From positions 2,325,501 to 2,389,500 of the forward strand of contig NC_058511.1 of assembly GCF_020382885.2 (NCBI RefSeq): a DNA stretch of 64,000 nucleotides, in the 5' to 3' direction. Positions 32,950-42,945 of this stretch are shown one piece after another (within the stretch, counting starts at the first letter, position 1; each line of letters starts with the position of its first letter). A program made the position numbers and the translations under genes. A model generated the notes under the pieces. It ran no database searches and was not told the origin of the DNA. It worked only from the letters and a program-made list of their open reading frames with translations. This DNA is from Scatophagus argus (lineage: Eukaryota > Chordata > Actinopteri > Scatophagidae).

Positions 32950-35900
32950 TTAATACAAATACTTTTTAAGAACGACTGTAAGGATGATCACCGACACCAC
33001 GGTTGCACTTCCAATCGCAATTGGCACCCAATGCCTCGAAAACCCTGCGATAACGAAGAGAGTCGTTACTCAGTTGGAATAATAAACCGAAAATGATTTT
33101 GTGAGTGAAGTTTGAAGATAAACATGAAAAAAATGTGATCTGAAATCTGAAGTTCATGATCACAGTCATACTTACAACTGCGCGGCTGAAAGAAAAAAAG
33201 AAAGACAGTCGTGATCCCTCAACATCACACCATCAGTGAACTCCATATTGATCGTGTGATTATATTCGATCAATAAATCTAGTCCTTACTTTGGGAGGAG
33301 AAATTCCAAAATATTTCTGGATCTCAAGCAATACGATATCATTGCGGTTGCAGCTCAGGAGTTTGCCCTCATGGAACAGACAGTCCACAGTAAGTTGGAC
33401 ACTCGGGTTGTCCACCATTCTTCTGCTGTCAGGAGCAACGTTACGATTGAAGGTGTGATGCATCACCACCAGAATTTTTGGCTTATTATCTGAAAGCACA
33501 AAGACGAAATGAGTCAGAAAGAAAACTCTGACTCTTATATTCTCACAGTATGCAGTTTATCTCTTATTTAATCTGAACAGTAAGGTTGTGCAACACCTGA
33601 CTACGAGTAACATTTTTAAAATTTATTTTAATTTGTCTTGATCACAACATTTTGTTTTTATCTGTCAAAATATATGGCAAAAAGTTCTGCCCAGAACATA
33701 TTTCCAAGTTTTCTTTTTTCTTTTGTGATACTCATTTCGGCCACAAGAAGCTGAATTGCACCAGCACCATAAATGAAAACAGACGAGAGGAGGGGTTCAC
33801 CTTGGGCTGGTCGCCAGTCAGTCGCAGGGCCAACACACGCCTACCAAGCGCCAATGTGGAGTGGCCAGTTAGCCTAATGTGCATGTTTTGGGGGTACCCG
33901 GAGAAAAACCCCCACAAGCACAGGAAAAACATGCAAACTCATACAAACATAGAAGTGCCCAGACCCCGACTCGGACCCCGAACCCTCCTGCCGTGGGGCG
34001 ACAGCGCTGACCACTGTGCCGCCCGCACCAGTTCCCCATGTTCCAAATAGAACTAAAAACAACTAAAAAATGATACTGGTCAAACTGAACTGCTGAAAAA
34101 TGAAAGAATTCCAAATGTTCATGTGATTGACCTGATTTCCTGACACACCTTCGGCTGAACAACGGCCTACCTGGGACGCCCTCCAGGGCCTCACTGATGT
34201 CTGTTCCGACTCTTGACACCACAGGACAGAAAACCAGAATCAAGTCACTTTCTTCAGCAGAGTCCACCTCTCTCAGGCCAGAATGCATCAGCTTTGCAAC
34301 AATCTCTTGATGAGCCCCATTTGTTTTTCCCGCCACATGGACAGAGAAATTTTTCTCAGATGCTAAAAACAGAGAGGAGTGTTTAATAAGTTAGCTTGAG
34401 CTCTATTATGAATGCATTAAGATAAGATTCCTTTTATTGTCCCACAATGGGAAATTCACATTTCACAGCAGCAAAGTGGATTGTGGATTAGAAAAGGTGT
34501 TTTCACAGGGAGACAGTTTCAACAGGGGATGGTTGCAACATTAACATAATTTTTCTCCCATCAGAAGCAGGGTAGAGTGATGACTCACCCTGCACATGCT
34601 CAGTTGGATGCCCCCGCAGAGAAAGAGCTGCTCCAGGATTTATCGAAAAAAAACTGTTCTTGACGTATGAAAGTATTTTTTTTTCTTGAGCTTTGTTTTT
34701 GTTAACCTGTTGTCACTGTTTTTGTGATTCAGCTCAAACTTGGATGGTTTAAACAAGTGATACGTTAACTTTTAGCTAACATTGGTATTGATATATTTGA
34801 TATGTAAGTTTATTGTATAAAAATCTGGTTTGTCTAATCCAAACCGAGTCAAATGGACAAAGTGTTGCGACTGTCCCCGGTCTCCCTGCTGCTGTTCAAC
34901 ACAGTCCTTGGGGTTGATTTAATCAGTCGTGTTGTGTTTCTGTTCCCTGATGTTGTTCCTGGGAACGTTTGTTTGTTCTCAGGTCTCTCTTGAAAAAGAG
35001 AAAAGCGACCTTCATCTCAGTGAGACTGCATGAAGTAAAACATGACTTTGTGCTGAACTTGATTGTAGAAACTTACAAACAATCGTGGCGTAAGTTTTCA
35101 TTTCACATATGAATGAACAGCTCTTAAGACTACAGATATTCAGCGTGTTATGGTCGGTGAGAAGCTCCTGCGTGAACCCGAAGGCAACAGGAACTGAAGG
35201 TACGTCTGCACCGGCGCCTCGACGCTCCCGAAACCTGCGCGCTTGTTTGCGGGCCAGTAGATGGCGGCAATAGACGACGAACCAAAACAAGGAGAAACTT
35301 TTCCAGGCTGCACATGCGCACTAACGTTACGCGTCTCGAAACTCCGACGACAAACGCATGAACTGACGTAAAACGAAGTTATATTCAGAAACTGCATGAT
35401 TTGTTTCTCGTCTCAAATGTTTTCAGAAACACGTTTGGAGCGAGAGATGCCAAACGAGCCGCCATGACAGACAGACAGACAGCCATGACAGACGACAGAC
35501 AGCCATGACAGACGCCAGACAGCCCACACGTGAATTCAGCAAATCAGATGCATCCAAAATCCCTTAGTGGGTTGGCTTCCTTCCGTGATCATCATCTATC
35601 CACACCGCTTATTGGCACGCCCCCAAGCGTGCGAATTCGGGAAGTGCCGCGACCCCCTGCCTCGAGCGCAGCTTCCGCGGACACGTAGCGTACATGCAAA
35701 ATTGCAGTTTGTTGCTGTCATTGAATGCTTTCACTTCCAACCTGATGACTCGATTCAAATGAACTCTCGTGCTGTTTTAAAGACTGCTGTGGGAGCTGTC
35801 AAAACCTCACGTTAAATTACAGCCGCCTTGGCAAACCAAGGACCTTTGTATAATAATAATAATTATATAATATGATATCGCAAATATGAAAATTTGTTGT

Positions 35901-36240
35901 CTCACCAACATCCACCTGGGCCATGTTTCTGAGGAAGACAGCAACAGAGAAGAAGCATTAGTCAGCATTACTGTAGTAAAGTAAAGCCAAATACACTTTG
36001 TCACAGCTGCTGGAGAAAAGCTTGTGCTCAGCCCACAATATGCAGTTAAAATACCTTAGAGGTTTGTAGCTCCAATACATCATACACAGTCAGCAACTCA
36101 CAGCCTTTCAGCTATTATTTAAAACATTTTCCATGCCTACTCACAGGATAGACTGACTTCTATGCAGACTCTGTCGTTTCTGTCCCACAGTCCACAAGAA
36201 AACAGTAAAGGTTCCTCCCAGCCTGTGCAGCGCTTTCACT
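32950..36240 (-). CDS. Tail-anchored protein, tandem paralogue A
   Basis: Function unknown; I do not recognise a named family. Coding exons on the minus strand: 35906-35928 (ATG 35924, MAQVDV), 34171-34362, 33290-33489, a 10-nt microexon 33176-33185 and 32950-33044 (stop 32950-32952), about 171 residues. The core has HVAGKTNGAHQEIVAKL, LILVFCPVVSRVGTDISEAL and ILVVMHHTFNRN, then VDCLFHEGKLL; alternating strand/helix patterns suggest a small alpha/beta fold. The C-terminus is a hydrophobic helix (PIAIGSATVVSVIILTVV) and a short KKYLY tail, so a tail anchor is likely. There is no signal peptide. A non-coding first exon probably ends at 36145 (CCT|GTGAGT). Exon lengths (192 nt for the second) match paralogue B. 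Confidence 0.72.
33790..34035 (-). repeat. tRNA-headed dispersed repeat, near full length, inverted
   Basis: Read on the minus strand the order is GCGGCACAGTGGTCAGCGCT, a degenerate box-B region, GTGCTTTTCC-like and GGGTACCCCCAAAACATGCA blocks, then ATTAGGCTAACTGGCC and GCGACTGACTGGCGACC. This matches the family at 11966 (head) and 62715 (tail). It lies in an intron of paralogue A; the open frames across it are not genes. Confidence 0.75.
34405..34495 (-). repeat. LINE 3'-tail fragment
   Basis: TAAGATAAGATTCCTTTTAT and GTCCCACAATGGGAAATTCA read, on the minus strand, like the GAATTTCCC...AATAAAG tails of fish L2/Rex-type LINEs or their SINEs. It is truncated and non-coding. Similar tails are at 40415-40445 and 47615-47700. 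Confidence 0.55.
35205..35660. repeat. Divergent inverted GC-rich repeat and small tandem repeat
   Basis: About 35215-35285 read on the minus strand (TGGCCCGCAAACAAGCGCGC, then TTTCGGGAGCG) resembles 35605-35660 on the plus strand (TGGCACGCCCCCAAGCGTGC, then ATTCGGGAAG). Between them, 35466-35520 holds three copies of an AGACAGCCATGACAGAC-type unit. The region is CpG-rich and contains GCACATGCGCA (near 35310) and TAGATGGCGGC (near 35257), which resemble NRF1 and YY1 sites. A decayed promoter or gene fragment is possible. It lies in the first coding intron of paralogue A. Confidence 0.4.
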
Positions 36241-38270
36241 TTTGCTTTGACAAGCAAGTGTTGTTGGCCACTAAAGAGGATGTGGCTTAACCTCAATTTT
36301 ACAAGAATTCTCATTTGAATCAGAATCTTATCAGTTTGCTGCTGTGTATTAATCAGCTGAGAAGACGTGTCCCTCTCAAACTACAGAAAAAAATTAAATA
36401 GTGTTAATATATGCCTGCAGATCTCAGTATGGGGCATGAGTGTGCAGAATCAGTGGGAGAGGAGGAGGGAGAAGCTCAGTGTGTCAGGGAAGACCCACCA
36501 GCAGCCTGAGCCCAGCACAACCAGGGGCTCGCATAGGCCAGTCCACGTCCCTGCAGGTCACAGTGTGAATGTGAGCTCTTTGATCAGCCGTTTCCCGAAC
36601 CTGCGGCCGTCTTGGTCTCATGAGGTTATCGTTGGCCACACATGCGTGATGTCAATGTAAGTCGCGATCAGGTCAAACTTGAATCTGTGTGGCAGTCACT
36701 GGTGATCAGTTATGAGCTGGCCTGCCTCATCTCGATCCAGTCGACTGTTTAATGTGCACAATGCTGGTGCAAAACGTTCTGTCGCTGTGTGTCGTATTTG
36801 GATGATAGCCTGTGTTAGTGTGATCTGTCGACTCATGAAACAGAGAACGCCTCTCCGTGCAAAAGTGAAGCCAAAATATCCCGGATACGAGCGCTGCCAT
36901 CTTGTGCTGATGATGTCACTTGGAGCCAGAGTTGGGGTTTCATTCACCACCGCTTCAGTCCTGACTGGTGAGTCAAAACGCATGACTGGATCTTCACTTT
37001 TACATCACATTTGTATGTCAGCAATGTGACAACTAATATGACCCAATCACACAGATCAGTGAATTCTTACTTATTCTTTATGAAACAAAAACATATGAAA
37101 TATTTGTTCAAATGAGCACAAAACAGCAGCAGTCGTGATTTTACAGAGATGTTTTGTCTTTATTTAAAACTTGATAACAGCACATCACACACGGCTCTAC
37201 TACACACACGTTCAAACATGCACATGCTATAAAACGTGGATCTCAAAAGCACAGGTAATGCGGCTGTGAAAGAACTTTGGTTATATCCCTGATTTTACAT
37301 TCTCATTAAACCATTTGGTCCTTCGTTCCTTCGTTACAGCAATTTGTCGTCTGCCTGTAGTGAGTTAAAAAAGAAAAAACAACAAGACTGGAAGGGTAGC
37401 CTGCACCAAAATGTTTAATCTCTCTATAGAGAGGAGGCAACACCCAGAACCACACGGCAGTAAGCAGTTCAGAGGTGTGCCCCACTGACTGAAGACCTCA
37501 TCCCAATTTTACACTCTCCGATGTGTCTGCTCCTTAGTTTGGAGCTTCACAAACATTCCTCTACAGGTTGACGAAAACAGTCGGGTACAATAAAAAGGCA
37601 GTGACCCATTTCAGGCACTTAGGACTGGATGTGATCACCTGTGGGGTCAAGATGTCATCCTGCCCTCTGCTTTGCCCAGGAAGTTATTTATGATGGGGCT
37701 ATGGCAGTAGGTTCACCAGGTCATTGTTTGGTCACTATAGCAGTGCACAACTAAGGCTGCAGACTACTTACATCAAGGATAAAGTAAATCTATAACATTA
37801 TCTCAGTGTTACTGCAAAGCATACAAGAGTTCCACCACACCTTACATTAGCATCTCTTTAGGAAGGGGTTTCTGTGGGGCCAGTGCAACCAGGAGGAACA
37901 TTTACAGCCGCCAACAACTCTTTCAGTGTACATTTGGACAAGTCATTACTGTTTAAAGGAAGTAATTCACCTGTCGACTTGCAGAAGTTTTGAGTTTAAT
38001 TTCACTGTTCTACTAACTTCAGTGTTTCTTCTAACTGTGTCTCTTTTTCACATAAACATCTATAGCAACCTTCATAAATGTACAGTAATGACAACAACAA
38101 TAATTCTTCGCTTATATCATTCTTGCAGTTGATAACACATGCATTACATAACACATTTATTTTGTCCCGTCAAGAATCATTTATTGTGATAATACCACAG
38201 CTTGTTACTGGATTCCTTCAGGTTTGGTCACACAGACTTCTGACAGTCCTCACAGAGTTTCTTAATACTT
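36241..38270. other. Spacer between the tandem paralogues
   Basis: No exon is supported. A 105-codon plus-strand open frame at 36712-37029 and an overlapping minus-strand frame have no recognised domain; the stretch around 36860-36965 (KVKPKYPGYERCHLVLMMSL on the plus strand) looks like a dispersed repeat fragment, but I cannot name it. The right half (37.1-38.3 kb) is probably the 3' flank of paralogue B. Confidence 0.35.
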
Positions 38271-40250
38271 TTATGGCTGCGGAACAACAAAGGTTGACGT
38301 GATGCTCACCACTACCACCAACACACACATAACTACTGCAACTGCTAAAGTCGTCACAATCATCCTCTGATGGTCCGTCAACCCCTAAAATAATGAAAAA
38401 TAGATGCAATTAGTCATCTGGGATTATTTACAACTCAAACAGTTAAGTTTTATTTTCATAGTCCTACTTTATCTGACCTAACATTTTTCAAGTTATATCA
38501 TGTAATGTAAGTGACATCAAAGAAGTCACAGAGATGTTGTCTGTTGCCAGTTTACAGGGTCTTTTCCCCCCACAGACTGTGCATTGGACTCCAATAGGGA
38601 GGTATCACTTCACAGCCAGTGAGCGACATTTAAAGATCTGATCTGAACTCTGAAGTTCATGATTTCAGTCACACTTACAATTGATGATGTTGTTCCGGGT
38701 GAAGACCAGAAAGAAAGAATCAAAGAACATGAGTAACAACACTTTATAAAAATGAAACTTGGTCATATTAGAGTATATAAATATAGTCATCACCTTTCTA
38801 GCAACATCTCGGTGAGTCTCAGCAATACTTTGTATAACCTTACGCCATCCAGCCTTGTTGCGCTGACACTTCAGGAGTTTGCCCTCATGGCACAGAAAGT
38901 CCACAGTGAGGTGGACGCTCCGGTTGTCCACAAGCCTTTGGCTCTCAACCACAACCCGATTAGGGTCAAAGGTGTGATGCATCACCACCAGAATTGCTGG
39001 TTTGCCAGCTGCAAGCACAGAGACGACACAACCAAACCAGTCAGAAACGAGATGAAACTTTGGTTTTCACTCCACCCAGAGCCAGTAACAAGTATTCTCA
39101 TACTAAAACAGATGTTTCATGTGATTGGTAAACCTTCCCTGCACACCACTGACTAATCAGTGTGAAAATGGTCAAACCGTGGCTTAAGTGATATCCTACC
39201 TGGGATGTACTCCAGGGCCTCGCTGATGTCTGTTTGGACTCGCGACACAACAGGACAGAAAACCAGAAGGTAGTCACTTTCCTCAAGAGAGGTCACCTCT
39301 TTTTGTCCTGTGTGTTTGAATACTTTAATAAAGTCTTGATGAGCCCCGTTAGTGTTTCCTGCCAAGTGGACAAAGAACTTTCTCCACGGTGCTACGGAGA
39401 GAAGAATGTTTGAGTCATCACTGACTGGCTGAATTTCCCTCCATGATAATCCATATTATTCTCAAGTTACCCAGCAGACAGACTATATACAGTAGTTAGA
39501 ATAGCAGAAGTGCTCTATATAAAGTGTAATTTGCTGCTAATACAGGCGCAAGTGTGACGTTCACTGACAAACGCACTGCATTTCCTGTGGCTGCTTCATA
39601 GTAAAAGTCAGCTCATGGTTTGCCAGTTAAATGCTTTCATTATGAAGCAGCAGTAGGAAATATTCACTGTACATCAGTGGCAACTTAGCAAAGCATTTTA
39701 TTCTGAGAACATTAAAACCAACAAAGATGGGAACTTACTAGATACTTATTTAAATGGAAGTTGTCAGGATTATCATTTTAAATGTGGTCAGTGATAATTA
39801 TAAAATGTATTTAATAAGAAATAAAATAAGACTGACAGAACAATGTGGTCAGTTTATGAAAACAGCAAATTCATTTCCTCACCAGGTGCCTGTTTCATCT
39901 GTCTGAGGAGGAGATAAAGAAACAGAGAGGAAGCATTTTAGTCAAAATCATTTAACAAAACGAAATAAAGCTTAAACAAGTAGCATGCGCACATGCTTCA
40001 AATGCTGCTTGGTCATGGCTGCTCTCCTTTACACAGTCCACAACAGAATACACAACAGCTTAGAGTATTACTGTGATATTCAGATGAAATGTTTGGTACA
40101 GAGGCAGCAGTTCACGGTCTCACAGGGATTATGTTAAACATGCCTACTTACAAAACAGATGGATCATTTCCTTGCAGTGTCCCTGGCAGATCCATCCCTC
40201 AGCCAACAGGAAAACAGTTAGAGCTCCTTCCTGTGAGCGAAACAGAGTGT
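38271..40250 (-). CDS. Tail-anchored protein, tandem paralogue B
   Basis: A second copy of the gene at 32950-36240. Coding exons: 39883-39902 (ATG 39898, MKQAP), 39200-39391, 38794-39008 and 38271-38384 (stop 38271-38273), about 178 residues. The core repeats the A motifs: HLAGNTNGAHQDFIKVF, LLVFCPVVSRVQTDISEAL, ILVVMHHTFDPNR and LCHEGKLLKC. The C-terminus is again a hydrophobic helix (VTTLAVAVVMCVLVVVV). No microexon is needed here: the third exon ends in phase 0 and the last begins GGG TTG, while in A the last exon begins one base shorter. A non-coding first exon ends at 40152. Paralogy and spacing point to a tandem duplication; the substrate or partner is unknown. Confidence 0.72.
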
Positions 40251-40374
40251 CCTCACAAAGGGTGTGGAAGGAGAAGAAGGGGAGAACACAACCAGCTCTC
40301 AGCAGCTGTGGAGTCTAAATGTGTAGAATTTTTGTTAAGCTCTTGCATAATTTTTAGAAACACTTAATTCTGAG

Positions 40375-40950
40375 AGGGACATCAGCTCTTCCATAAATTC
40401 TACCTTAATTCAAGAATTTCCCTTCAGGGATAAATAAAGGAATTCTGATGAAGCTTTATAAAATTAAATTTTTGCAGTCCTTGTTGAAAATGTGTAAGCT
40501 GAATCACATGTCCAGGTCATATTTAAAGCCAGAGCTGGTCATTTATTTTGTTAAATCTGTAGAAAATCTTAAATGTCACCAAATATCCACCTACTGGTAC
40601 CCTACTCCCCCTGGTGGAGCGGACCTCCTCATACAGGCAGGCTGGTAGCAGGAGGACCCGCCTCACCCTGCTGACAGCTGCTGCCTTCAGGGTCTGCTCG
40701 TAAGCTTCTGTGACTGAGCTTTGAAACATAACAGTTGCTTTTATACTACTGGGTGGCTTATCCCATAACAACATATCGTAATTTCTTAGTGGATAAAGCT
40801 ATTAAATAAATGTAGTATTGGTAAAAGTACAATATTGTGGTAGGGTGGAAGTGTAAAGTAGCACAAAATTAAAGCACTAAAAGTAACTCAGATTTGTACT
40901 GAAGTACAGTACTTGATTAAAAGTACTTAGTTACTTTCCAGCCCTGTTCT
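40375..40950. repeat. LINE tail and ACTTAAGTA-type repeat
   Basis: A CAAGAATTTCCCTTCAGGGA then TAAATAAAGGAATT tail at about 40415-40445 is a LINE-like 3' end. From about 40730 to 40950, TACTGGGTGGCTTATCCCAT and, further on, AAAAGTAACTCAGATTTGTA and GTACTTAGTTAC blocks belong to the repeat family also seen at 22725 and 41930. This accounts for most of the spacer between paralogue B and znf512. Confidence 0.55.
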
Positions 40951-41039
40951 TATTCGAAAGTGGCAGGCACCCATGGTTATGGACTTCTTCACAGAACATA
41001 TACATTGAGGAACGGTGTGTTTCCGACAGCCCGTGAAGG

Positions 41040-41480
41040 CAGCAGCAGATGCGGGTCTTATTTGTTCTCTCCGGCAGGAGGGCGTTCCGCTGGAGAACAT
41101 ACAAACACACAGTGCTGAATTATGCCGGTGTTCGTGTGCAACGGCCCACATTCGGATGCTGTCTGAGCTAAGGGTCCGTCTCGGTGTCTGAACACCCGGA
41201 TCGGGCCTTCCTTGATGTTAGCCTTCCTGGTGGTTATCACTGCCGGGGGAAAGGCGACAGAGGAGGCCAGGCTCGAAGACATGGAGGCTAACCGTCCTTG
41301 CAGAGGGAGTGAGCTGTAGGACGGTAGGCTCGGTCTCTCTATCACACACAAACACACACATTTGTTCCCCCCGTCAAGAGACAATGAAAGGTAGACAGGA
41401 CAGGTCACGGTGTCTCCCCGTTAGCTAGCTAACACTAGTTCTGTTCTCGCTGCAGTTTTGAAAGCGGCTGTTCTTTCCCG
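41040..41480 (+). promoter_or_regulatory. Candidate CpG-rich promoter / 5' UTR region of znf512
   Basis: This stretch is richer in CG dinucleotides than its surroundings (CTCCGGCAGGAGGGCGTTCCG, CCCGGATCGGGCC, CCCGTCGTCGTC). It lies about 1.5-1.9 kb upstream of the first znf512 coding exon, with no other gene between. It could hold the promoter and a non-coding first exon. A 116-codon minus-strand open frame across it shows no domain. No TATA box or mapped transcription start can be claimed. Confidence 0.35.
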
Positions 41481-41929
41481 TCGTCGTCAAAACCAACATG
41501 TTTTTTTGTTTGTTTGTTTGTTTTTTCTAAATCATTTTATCCACGGACAATGATGATGATGGTTTAAAGTCTCTTTGCTCCTGTCCTGGAATGACTGTTT
41601 CTATCGGGTTTCACTGGACCCAAAACACAACAACAACAACTCCAAACACTTTAATTTAACTGATGGACATTTTCTGTCGTTATTCGTCAGCTCCGTTCAG
41701 TGTTTGGGCCGTTGAAGCAGCAGGCAGGGGCCTTGAACGTGACATCGAAACACACGATGGAGACACAACACACAGAGAGTAAACACGACGGCTGCTGTCA
41801 GTCCACAGCAGCAGGAGATGCTCTGCAGCAGCACTCAGATAGTTTAATACCTGCATGATGATGCAGAGGAAGTATTTATTTTATTTTATTCATTTATTTA
41901 TGTTTTGCAACGTTTGTAAGGTAAAATGC

Positions 41930-42335
41930 AGCGGTGGAAGAGCTATTCTACCTTCATGAAAGTAGAAATACTGCAGTGCAAAAGGGACAAACACGCACTA
42001 ACGTAACATTCATTAATATCTTGCTCTGTCCATATATTTCTCCATTATTTGTATTTGTTTAATTGCAAGTCTTCAGTTGTGTTTTCAGTTATGAATGAAT
42101 AGTAAAAATACAAACCGATACAAATAAAAGTCCTGCTTTGAAGTAAAACCACCTTGGCCCATAATCATGTGTCATAATTTGTCAATTGATATTTATTTTG
42201 TGACGATAATCTAAATGTAGAAAAGTAACACACAAATGGAAATATGCAAGTAAAGTACAAGTACATAAAAAAACTGTACTTAAGTACACCACTTGAGTAA
42301 ATGTACATTAGTTACATTCCACTACTGGCAATATA
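41930..42335. repeat. ACTTAAGTA-type dispersed repeat, longest copy
   Basis: Starts with GGTGGAAGAGCTATTCTACC and ends with TACTTAAGTACACCACTTGA then GTTACATTCCACTACTGG. The two ends are related to each other by partial inverted complementarity (GTAGTGGAATGTAAC type), which suggests a small non-autonomous DNA element. It lies in the presumed znf512 5' region. Confidence 0.6.
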
Positions 42336-42945
42336 GCAGCAGCAGCAGTAGTAGTGCTAGTAGTGGTAGTATAGTCATCAGGCTCAACAGGTAAACACAG
42401 AACTTTTGACAAACTAAATTTTAACATAGACGCAAGAATCAAAAGTTGTTTGCATGGGGTGATTACTGGCCTAATTTAACAAATAAACAAACAAACAATA
42501 AAGCTATGAGGATATTAATTATTTCCTCAAGCATGTGTATCTAAATTAACCCGAAAGACAAATGAAACTGAATGTAAAACAGGATCAGTAGATGCTTTGT
42601 TGACAAATTTTAGGCAGCTGAGACACTTAAAATATTAAAATCAACAAAACAAGTCAGGAAATTTAAATTTAGCTTAAAGGAAAGCAATGAAATGCTAATA
42701 ATTGCAATAGTCTTAAATTTTCCCAAGCAGTTTGAGTGAAAGCAACACATGTACCTGCTGTGCTTGGTGGCGCCAGAAATACTTTATCAGTACATATAAA
42801 ACACCAGTTATTGATTATTTGTACCATTTGGCTTAAACTTTGGTCACTTTGGTTATAAAACAGGAGCCAGAGTGAATCCCTGACGTTTGTCCTCCACCTC
42901 CTGTGCTTTCAGTGGTGGCCTCTGCAGGGTTTTGGCACTCGTAGG

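Noticed and set aside
33869..34062. Gly-rich minus-strand frames extending paralogue A
   Set aside because: They read through the exon donor at 34170 into an inserted tRNA-headed repeat.
36712..37029. A 105-codon plus-strand open frame between the tandem paralogues
   Set aside because: No recognised domain and an overlapping open frame on the other strand; looks like a repeat fragment.
41058..41408. A 116-codon minus-strand open frame upstream of znf512
   Set aside because: Low-complexity, no motif, no splice support; more likely a CpG-rich promoter or 5' UTR region.
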